From Parachlamydiaceae bacterium (lineage in GTDB: Bacteria; Chlamydiota; Chlamydiia; Chlamydiales; Parachlamydiaceae): 7,744 nt of DNA. Positions 1 through 5,433 of the stretch are shown here, in pieces (position 1 is the stretch's first letter; the number at the start of each line of letters is the position of its first letter). The notes under the pieces were generated by a model that made no database searches, was not told the DNA's origin, and saw nothing but the letters and a program-made list of their open reading frames with translations. The translations under genes and the position numbers were made by a program. The stretch lies in contig JACDDG010000105.1 in assembly GCA_013817115.1 (NCBI GenBank), positions 1-7,744 on the forward strand, written 5' to 3'.

Positions 1-55
1 GGGCATGTGGTCTGATCATATGGAATCACGATTTTTTATTCTCAAAAAATATCTT

Positions 56-84
56 TTGACTCTACCCGTAAAGTCAAGTAAGCT
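56..84 (+). promoter_or_regulatory. Possible sigma-70-type promoter of the beta-oxidation operon
   Basis: TTGACT (56-61) matches the -35 consensus at five of six positions. After a 17-base spacer comes TAAGCT (79-84), which matches the -10 consensus at only three of six. The TTGACT is also the left arm of an inverted repeat, TTGACT-10 bases-AGTCAA (56-61 and 72-77), which would place a dimer-binding operator over the -35 region and spacer. If used, the transcript would start near 90 with a leader of about 95 bases. The weak -10 keeps confidence low. Confidence 0.25.
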
Positions 85-89
85 CTGAA

Positions 90-107
90 TTTCAGTCCAA
101 ACTGAAA
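90..107 (+). repeat. Perfect 7-bp inverted repeat / stem-loop in the operon leader
   Basis: TTTCAGT (90-96) and ACTGAAA (101-107) are exact reverse complements separated by the four bases ccaa. No T-run follows on either strand, so a terminator is unlikely. If transcription starts from the candidate promoter at 56-84, this stem would form at the very 5' end of the mRNA, where it could protect the transcript. As DNA it could equally be an operator half-site pair. Its role is inferred. Confidence 0.45.
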
Positions 108-183
108 AGTTATTGAAAGCTACAGTCGGACACGTATTTTTTTCTTGTTTTTCTCTTTTCTGTATTATAGGAGCCCATAGCCC

Positions 184-951
184 ATGGATAATCTAATTAT
201 CGAAAAACATAGCCCCCACATTAACATTCTAAAAATCCATCGTCCGGATGTCTTAAATGCTGTAAATAAAGCTACTCTCGAAGAGATGTTGCAGTTTTTA
301 CATAACAAAGAGCATCAAAAAGACTGCCATGCACTCATTCTTACAGGGTCTGGAGAAAAAAGTTTTATCGCCGGAGCAGACATTAAGGAAATGAAGGAAA
401 TGTCGCATGTTGAAATGCTGCAATTTTGTGAACTAGGCCAAGAAGTGACTCTTGCACTGCAAAAATCCCCTTTTTTAACTCTAGCTGCAGTTAATGGCTA
501 TGCTCTTGGCGGAGGATTTGAAATGGCGCTAGCGTGCGACTTTATTTATGCCTCTACGAACGCCAAATTTGGTTTTCCCGAGGTCTCTTTGGGGATTATT
601 CCAGGCTTTGGAGGAACTCAAAGAATCTCACGAGCTGTAGGAACGCGTTTATCAAAAGAACTTGTCATGAGTGGGCGAATTTTTACCGCTGAAATGGCCA
701 AAGGTTGGGGCATTGTCAATCACCTTGCAGAAAGCGATCACTTAATGAAAGATTGCCTACTTGCCGTATCCGATATTGTTCGGCATTCCTTTTGGGCCAC
801 TTCTCAAGCTAAAAGAGCCATTGATATCGGTTATCATCTTTCTATGGTTGAAGCTCTGGAACTAGAAAAGAATATGTGCGCTTTTTGCTTTGCTACTAAG
901 GAGTGTAATGAGGGGATGGCTGCATTTTTAAAAAAACATAAGAAGGGATAA
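184..951 (+). CDS. Enoyl-CoA hydratase (crotonase family)
   Basis: This 255-residue protein has the usual length of a single-domain crotonase. It should catalyse reversible syn-hydration of trans-2-enoyl-CoA to 3-hydroxyacyl-CoA in the cytoplasm. The oxyanion-hole segments are intact: AGADIKE at about 63-69 and ALGGGFE at 107-113. Both catalytic glutamates of true hydratases are present by alignment with the rat mitochondrial enzyme: Glu113 in GGGFEMALACD and Glu133 in FGFPEV, followed by GIIPGFGGTQR (about 137-147). The C-terminal tail EGMAAFLKK also fits the family. Having both glutamates argues for hydratase over isomerase or other crotonase-fold activities. The ATG start has AGGAG at 169-173, ten bases upstream. 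It is the first gene of the cluster, and the next gene starts six bases after its stop. Chain-length preference cannot be read from sequence. Confidence 0.93.
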   Translation: MDNLIIEKHSPHINILKIHRPDVLNAVNKATLEEMLQFLHNKEHQKDCHALILTGSGEKSFIAGADIKEMKEMSHVEMLQFCELGQEVTLALQKSPFLTLAAVNGYALGGGFEMALACDFIYASTNAKFGFPEVSLGIIPGFGGTQRISRAVGTRLSKELVMSGRIFTAEMAKGWGIVNHLAESDHLMKDCLLAVSDIVRHSFWATSQAKRAIDIGYHLSMVEALELEKNMCAFCFATKECNEGMAAFLKKHKKG

Positions 952-957
952 TGCTCA

Positions 958-2286
958 ATGTCATCTGCTACCCACATGGAACAATTTTCATACAACCAGA
1001 TTGCTGTCATTGGTGCCGCAGGAAAAATGGGGAACGGCATTTCCTTGCTTATACTACAAGAAATGGCTCGCAATAAAATCGCGAAATCTTCCATGACCTC
1101 AGAGGATTTCATTCTCACCTTAATCGACACCAGCCAAGATGGATTGAAAGGATTAAAAAAATATTTGCGAGCCCAAATGTTGAAGTGGGCAGAAAAAAAT
1201 ATCGCTTTCCTACGTCAATCGGTTATGGAGCTCGAATTTCTTATAAGCAATAGAGAAATTATCGATCATTTCATGACAATATCGATGGATATAATCTGCT
1301 TCGCATCGTCTTTAGAAGAAGCAAAAGAATCAAAACTTATTTTTGAAGCCATTTCTGAAAACATTGACACAAAAGTACGCATTCTTTCATTGCTAGAAAA
1401 GCAATCATCAAAAAGGCCCTATTTTTTCTCAAATACTTCATCAATTCCCATTTCTTTGCTAAACGAACAGGCGGCACTACAAGGCAGAATAATCGGCTTT
1501 CATTTTTACAATCCTCCTGCAGTCCAAAAGCTAATTGAAATCATACCATTAGATAACGGAGATCCTGAACTTATTAAACTTGCTGAAACCCTTGCCCAAC
1601 GTCTGAATAAAGAAATTATATATTCAAAAGATATTGCAGGTTTTATTGGTAATGGTTATTTTTTACGCGAGATTAATTTCGCATGTGCACTGGCAGAAGA
1701 ATTGAGCAAAAAATATGGTACTTTACAAAGCATCTATATCGTCAATAAAGTGACTCAGGAATTTATGCTGCGTCCTATGGGTATTTTTCAGCTGATCGAT
1801 TATGTCGGTCTGGATGTTGTTTCGAATATTGGAAACATTATGCATCAATACTTGCATTTGCCGATTAGCTATACAAATATTTTTCAAAAACTAACTGTGA
1901 ACGGAATTTATGGTGGCCAGCAGTCTAATGGTTCTCAGAAAAATGGTTTTTTTCAATATACCGGCAATGAAATTTCGGGCATATACTCTTCCGAATATAT
2001 TTCCATAAATGAACTAGAAGGAAAAGCATCCATTGATGAGATGATTGGCACTCCTCCTGATAATCTTTCATGGAAAAGTCTAAGCAAAGCGACTAACCGC
2101 GAAATATTGATACAAAACTATTTTGAGAAATTATCTCATGAGAAATCTTTTGGTGCAGAACTGGCAATGAAATTACTACATAATTTGCATAAAATTATAA
2201 ATGATCTTGTCGAAGATGGGGTAGCGAAAAGTGTTGAAGATGTTAAAAATGTGCTTAAAAAAGGCTTCTACCAACTGTTAGGATAA
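958..2286 (+). CDS. 3-hydroxyacyl-CoA dehydrogenase, extended form
   Basis: This should oxidise (S)-3-hydroxyacyl-CoA to 3-ketoacyl-CoA with NAD. The N-terminal Rossmann domain (about 13-225) starts with IAVIGAAGKMGNGIS. Catalytic positions known from human HADH are all visible: Ser in NTSS (159-162), His182 in GFHFYNP, Glu194 in KLIEII and Asn232 in GFIGNG. The first C-terminal helical domain (about 226-335) has RPMGIFQLIDYVGLDVV. At 442 residues it is much longer than the usual 280-315. There is extra sequence before the second beta strand (about 34-50), and a tail (about 360-442) ending in VEDGVAKSVEDVKNVLKKGF that resembles a second copy of the C-terminal domain. The glycine loop is G-A-A-G-K-M-G, one residue longer than the family's GxGxxG. 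The ATG follows an AAGGG-type site at 943-947. Stop-to-start spacing to both neighbours is under ten bases. Confidence 0.9.
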   Translation: MSSATHMEQFSYNQIAVIGAAGKMGNGISLLILQEMARNKIAKSSMTSEDFILTLIDTSQDGLKGLKKYLRAQMLKWAEKNIAFLRQSVMELEFLISNREIIDHFMTISMDIICFASSLEEAKESKLIFEAISENIDTKVRILSLLEKQSSKRPYFFSNTSSIPISLLNEQAALQGRIIGFHFYNPPAVQKLIEIIPLDNGDPELIKLAETLAQRLNKEIIYSKDIAGFIGNGYFLREINFACALAEELSKKYGTLQSIYIVNKVTQEFMLRPMGIFQLIDYVGLDVVSNIGNIMHQYLHLPISYTNIFQKLTVNGIYGGQQSNGSQKNGFFQYTGNEISGIYSSEYISINELEGKASIDEMIGTPPDNLSWKSLSKATNREILIQNYFEKLSHEKSFGAELAMKLLHNLHKIINDLVEDGVAKSVEDVKNVLKKGFYQLLG

Positions 2287-2294
2287 ATGAGTGT

Positions 2295-3536
2295 ATGGGA
2301 ACATTTAGAAAAAAACTTTACGTCGCCGCCGGATACAATACCATTTACTATGGCTTTGGCCGTCGAGAATTCGACCCGACCAAACCGATGCCTAGTTTTG
2401 AATCCTATCTTAAAGAAACTTCTCAAGGTACATTAGAGCAAATTAAAAGCCAAAATATTGATGAAGGGGTTATTGGCAGCTTTATGTCAGCAAGCTTCCT
2501 CAAACAAGCAAATTTACCCGGGTTTCTTCCTTTTATGGTCCCTGAATTGCTTGGTAAGCCTTGTACTGCCGTTGAAGGAGCTTGTGGCACCGGTGGACGA
2601 GCCATTGCTATCGCTATGCGATCTGTTCTTTCAGACCTTGCCGATGCAGTATTCGTAAGTGGTTTTGAGATGCAAAATAGCGTGAAATCTGTATACGGAG
2701 CTGACCTTCTCGCAGGTGCGGCGTATTACAATAAAGAACGAAAAAAAGGACATGCTCATTTTTTTCCAGGAATCTTTTCGGAACGGGCAGGAGCATACTA
2801 CGAGGCATACGGGATGGAACTCACTCGTAAAGCCATGGCAGCTTGGTATCAACAAGCAATTCACAATGCACGCAAAAATCCAAGAGCGCAAGAATTTCAT
2901 AATACCACCAAAGATTTATTGGCTTTAGGGATGACTCCACCTAATCCTGAAAACTTTGTCCCTAATATGAATCTTTTTGATTGTTCAAAAATAAGCGATG
3001 GAGCCTCATCCTTACTTATCCTATCTGAAAAGGGGCTTGAAAATTGTGGAATCAACAAAGCTGATGCAGTTGAAATTGTAGGTCTAGGGGAAGCTGAAGG
3101 TGATATAACTGTTTCTCCGACATCGCTGCTTGAGCTATCCACCACCCGTTTAGCGGCCGCTAAAGCATTGACTTCTGCTAATCTCACCATGGATGATATC
3201 GGGTGGCTTGAAATGCATGATTGTTTCTCCATTACCGCTCTTTTAACTATCGAAGCCTTAGGATTAGCTGAAAAGGGGAAAGCATCGGAATATATATTAG
3301 AAGGGCACTCTCAAAGCACCGGAAGTTTGCCAACAAATTTATCCGGAGGCTTAATAGGCTTTGGACATCCTACAGGAGGCACAGGGGTACGACAAATGGT
3401 CGATTTGCTTAAGCAGCTCACAAATAAAGCAGAAAACCAAGTGCAAGCGAATGCTAAGAAGTGTTTCGGTATGATGATCAGTATGGGAGGTAACGACAAA
3501 ACGGTCACCTGCCTAATAGTTAAAGCCTGCATGTAA
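2295..3536 (+). CDS. SCP2/SCP-x-type thiolase (3-ketoacyl-CoA thiolase / acetyl-CoA acyltransferase)
   Basis: This 413-residue thiolase-superfamily protein should cleave 3-ketoacyl-CoA with CoA, releasing acetyl-CoA, or run in reverse. The nucleophilic cysteine is Cys97 in VEGACGTGG. The second motif is His308-Asp-Cys-Phe311 (EMHDCFS), the HDCF signature of SCP2-type thiolases, where classical FadA/AtoB enzymes have NEAF. The third is GGLIGFGHPTGGTG (351-364), with the catalytic GHP histidine at 358. The C-terminal segment is MISMGGNDKTV, without the CxGGGxG cysteine motif of classical thiolases, which again fits the SCP2 group. There is no C-terminal sterol-carrier domain, so it is thiolase only. 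The ATG at 2295 is preceded by a weak AGGA at 2280-2283, and translation may be coupled to the upstream gene, eight bases away. Some relatives are non-catalytic lipid-transfer-like proteins, but the intact residues and the operon favour an active enzyme. Confidence 0.88.
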   Translation: MGTFRKKLYVAAGYNTIYYGFGRREFDPTKPMPSFESYLKETSQGTLEQIKSQNIDEGVIGSFMSASFLKQANLPGFLPFMVPELLGKPCTAVEGACGTGGRAIAIAMRSVLSDLADAVFVSGFEMQNSVKSVYGADLLAGAAYYNKERKKGHAHFFPGIFSERAGAYYEAYGMELTRKAMAAWYQQAIHNARKNPRAQEFHNTTKDLLALGMTPPNPENFVPNMNLFDCSKISDGASSLLILSEKGLENCGINKADAVEIVGLGEAEGDITVSPTSLLELSTTRLAAAKALTSANLTMDDIGWLEMHDCFSITALLTIEALGLAEKGKASEYILEGHSQSTGSLPTNLSGGLIGFGHPTGGTGVRQMVDLLKQLTNKAENQVQANAKKCFGMMISMGGNDKTVTCLIVKACM

Positions 3537-3558
3537 GATACAAATTTAGGATAGAAAA

Positions 3559-4704
3559 ATGGACTTGGAATTATCTGAATCACAACTAGCCTGGCAAAAA
3601 AAGGCCAAAGAATTTGCTGCAGACAAAATAGCTCCGCACATTGAAAAACTTGAGACTGATTATAACTTTCGCCAAGAGCTATTTCAGCAAATGGTAGAAG
3701 AAGATTTTTTTACTTTCGCTATACCACCTAATGAAGAAGGAGATCTGATAGCCTATCTATTAGCACTCAAAGAAATTTCAAAAGTTGATGCAGGTATTGC
3801 CGTAGCCATGAGTGTAACAAGTATGGTTGCAGAAGCCATATGGCATTATGGAAATTCTAATCAACAAGAGCGTTATCTCGCTAAATTCTCATCGGGTGAA
3901 TGCATTCCAGCCTCCTTCGCACTCACAGAAAAAAATGCAGGTTCGGATATCAAAGCTATTCAGACCAGCTATTCAATCGACCCGAATAATCCGGATATTT
4001 ACATTCTTAACGGAGAAAAGCAATTCATCACCAACGGTGACAGCGCAAAAGTAATCTTAGTCGTAGCAAAATTAGATCCATCTCCAAAAAACAACCCAGA
4101 CGTTTTCAGTGCCTTTTTAGTAGATTATCAAACACAGGGACTTACTATCCCTAAAAAAGAACGTAAACTTGGATTATTAACTGCCAATCTAGTCAGCCTC
4201 AAATTCGATCATTGCAAACTTTCAAAAAATCAACTTTTGGGCAAAGAAGGAATGGGGTTTAAAATAGCCTTAAGCTCCCTGGATAGCGGTCGTTTAAGCG
4301 TAGCTGCGCAATCTCTTGGAATTGCCGAAGCGGCTTTTGAAGCTGCTGTGGAATACGCTAAATCTAGGCACCAGTTTGGAGCTCCCATCAGCCAACAGCA
4401 AGCCGTTGCATTTAAGCTAGCGGATATGCGTGTAAAATTGGATGCAGGAGAACTGCTGATCTTTAAAGCTGTCTGGTTGCGATCCAAAGGGCTTCCATCC
4501 ACTGCAGAGGCATCAACGGCAAAACTTTTCTGCTCCGAAGCTGCCAACTGGATTGTCAATGAAGCTTTACAAATACATGGAGGGTATGGTTACATCAAAG
4601 ATTACCTTGTTGAAAAATATTTTCGTGATGCCCGGGTCACAACACTTTATGAGGGCACCAGCGAAATTCAACGTTTAATCATTGCTCGACATTTGTTAGC
4701 TTAG
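3559..4704 (+). CDS. Acyl-CoA dehydrogenase (FAD, short/medium-chain or branched-chain type)
   Basis: This protein has 381 residues, the usual length of a soluble tetrameric acyl-CoA dehydrogenase. It should make trans-2-enoyl-CoA and pass electrons to ETF. In order it shows an N-terminal helical domain (1-115), then LTEKNAGSD (122-130) and NGEKQFITNG (151-160) of the beta domain, LDSGRLSVAAQSLGIAEA (241-258), RHQFGAPISQQQAVAFKLADM (270-290), ALQIHGGYGY (336-345), and YEGTSEIQRLIIARHLL near the end. Glu365 in YEGTSE is the catalytic base position of short- and medium-chain enzymes. The loop before the first substrate-side helix (PPNEEGDLIAY, 56-66) is shorter than the usual GG-containing version. 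AGGA at 3548-3551 lies seven bases before the ATG, and the upstream stop is 22 bases away. It is last in the operon. Substrate chain length cannot be set from sequence. Confidence 0.93.
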   Translation: MDLELSESQLAWQKKAKEFAADKIAPHIEKLETDYNFRQELFQQMVEEDFFTFAIPPNEEGDLIAYLLALKEISKVDAGIAVAMSVTSMVAEAIWHYGNSNQQERYLAKFSSGECIPASFALTEKNAGSDIKAIQTSYSIDPNNPDIYILNGEKQFITNGDSAKVILVVAKLDPSPKNNPDVFSAFLVDYQTQGLTIPKKERKLGLLTANLVSLKFDHCKLSKNQLLGKEGMGFKIALSSLDSGRLSVAAQSLGIAEAAFEAAVEYAKSRHQFGAPISQQQAVAFKLADMRVKLDAGELLIFKAVWLRSKGLPSTAEASTAKLFCSEAANWIVNEALQIHGGYGYIKDYLVEKYFRDARVTTLYEGTSEIQRLIIARHLLA

Positions 4705-4714
4705 TCAAGGCTCA

Positions 4715-5107
4715 TTAAGGAATAATAAAGTTTGTCTCTGAAGGAATTTCTAGTGTTTCGATAATGTCTAAGGGTGCAAGACGATGCGGGACACGCCCTT
4801 CAAAAAAATGGTGCATATGGATCAAATGAGGCAAGAGTGAACTGAACTTAATTGAACGTCCGCTTTCAACGTTAGTGATAGTTATATCAAGATTCGCCAT
4901 GCTGCAGGGATTTTTAATAGATTCAAAAGGAGAGGCATTATGATCGGAATATAAAGTAAAGGGGCAAAATTGAGCGTTCATCCAAGGTCCGTCAACTGTA
5001 ACTTTAAATTTGTTTTCAACAAGTTTGCCTTTGCCAATTCCCTGTGAATATCGAAAAATACTTGATAGTCTCACTGCGATAGCATAATAAGTGATTTTTT
5101 TGTCCAT
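4715..5107 (-). CDS. Uncharacterized protein, convergent with the beta-oxidation operon
   Basis: I do not recognise this protein. From the ATG at 5107 (MDKKITYYAIAVRL) it has 130 residues, with no signal peptide or membrane segment. It seems to be a mixed beta-rich soluble protein. Visible landmarks are GKGK near 25-28, VTVDGPW near 36-42 and a histidine cluster HLIHMHHFFEG at about 94-104. A TTG at 5143 could add 12 residues but has no well-placed ribosome binding site, whereas GAAGAGGA lies about 13 bases before the ATG. The frame stays open further upstream to a stop at 5237-5239 without any standard start codon, so the gene may be a 5'-truncated remnant. Its stop is 10 bases from that of the acyl-CoA dehydrogenase, with no clear terminator hairpin between them. 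Confidence 0.6.
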   Translation of the reverse strand: MDKKITYYAIAVRLSSIFRYSQGIGKGKLVENKFKVTVDGPWMNAQFCPFTLYSDHNASPFESIKNPCSMANLDITITNVESGRSIKFSSLLPHLIHMHHFFEGRVPHRLAPLDIIETLEIPSETNFIIP

Positions 5108-5244
5108 AAGAGTTCTTCGATCCTCTTCACAACATTGGAGCAAACCCTCATCTGGAGCGAAAAAACCTGTAACCGAAGAGCAACCATATAAATTTGATGG
5201 ATTTTTTGATTCAGGATCTTGAGAACGAAGCCTGTTTTAAAGGA

Positions 5245-5272
5245 TTTATCCTAATTAATGTTTAACAGTCAA
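5245..5272 (-). promoter_or_regulatory. Possible promoter of the uncharacterized - strand gene
   Basis: On the - strand TTGACT (5272-5267) matches the -35 consensus at five of six positions. After 16 bases comes GATAAA (5250-5245), which matches the -10 consensus at four of six. Transcription would begin near 5238, giving a leader of about 130 bases before the ATG at 5107. The -10 overlaps the palindrome AGGAT-tt-ATCCT (5241-5252), a possible operator. Prediction is by eye only. Confidence 0.3.
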
Positions 5273-5298
5273 TAATTAAATAGTACTGTAATAAGATA

Positions 5299-5345
5299 AG
5301 CATCATCGTAGCTGGCAGGAAACCCCAAGCTACGATCGAGATGCT
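5299..5345 (-). terminator. Bulged hairpin, distal of two; possible terminator or repeat element
   Basis: ATCGTAGCT (5305-5313) pairs perfectly with AGCTACGAT (5328-5336) around a 14-base loop. Outside a three-base bulge (5337-5339), AGCATC (5299-5304) pairs with GATGCT (5340-5345), giving about 15 base pairs in all. Reading leftward, the stem is followed by TTATCTTATTA, which is only moderately T-rich. It lies about 90-135 bases past the stop of the LMF1 homologue, so it could be a second terminator for that operon. It shares its GTAGCT...AGCTAC core with the hairpin at 5369-5399. Confidence 0.4.
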
Positions 5346-5368
5346 ACCCACTCTAAAACATAGCAAAG

Positions 5369-5399
5369 ATGTAGCTGATATTGGAATGAGGAGCTACAT
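5369..5399 (-). terminator. Perfect 8-bp hairpin just after the LMF1-family gene
   Basis: ATGTAGCT (5369-5376) and AGCTACAT (5392-5399) are exact reverse complements around a 15-base loop, beginning about 34 bases after the LMF1-family stop codon. That position suits transcript termination or 3'-end protection. The following - strand bases (CTTTGCTATGTTTT) have only broken T-runs, so an intrinsic terminator is possible but not convincing. Its similarity to the 5299-5345 hairpin suggests the two may be copies of one small element. Confidence 0.4.
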
Positions 5400-5433
5400 T
5401 ATCCTGCATTCTAAGCAGCGAACATCTCAAACT

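Larger units (their letters stand above)
5108..5433. other. 326-base intergenic stretch with hairpins and a possible promoter
   Basis: No complete gene is supported here. From right to left along the - strand it holds the region just downstream of the LMF1 homologue, two related hairpins (5369-5399 and 5299-5345), a candidate promoter (5245-5272) with a small palindrome AGGAT-tt-ATCCT (5241-5252) over its -10 end, and then about 130 bases to the ATG at 5107. In those last 130 bases the frame of the downstream gene remains open and reads plausibly as protein, but has no start codon other than the TTG at 5143. Confidence 0.6.

Noticed and set aside
1..19. Possible divergent - strand gene starting at the CAT at 17-19
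   Set aside because: Only six codons lie inside the window, with no good ribosome binding site. Nothing supports it.
2..88. 28-codon + strand open frame from the left edge ending in TGA at 86-88
   Set aside because: It could be the 3' end of an upstream gene, but it overlaps the best promoter candidate and has no recognisable motif. Chance is a sufficient explanation.
163..168. TATTAT as a -10 element just before the first gene
   Set aside because: A start there would put the ribosome binding site at the very 5' end of the mRNA, and no properly spaced -35 exists in the T-rich tract.
2897..3232. 111-codon - strand frame inside the thiolase gene
   Set aside because: It is fully antisense to a well-conserved thiolase, low in recognisable motifs, and explained as a codon-bias shadow. 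The same applies to the other antisense frames at 834-1130, 3311-3583 and 4230-4559.
5299..5399. CRISPR-like or phage attachment-like repeat pair
   Set aside because: Only two imperfect copies, each an inverted repeat with non-identical loops and no spacer regularity or cas/integrase genes nearby.
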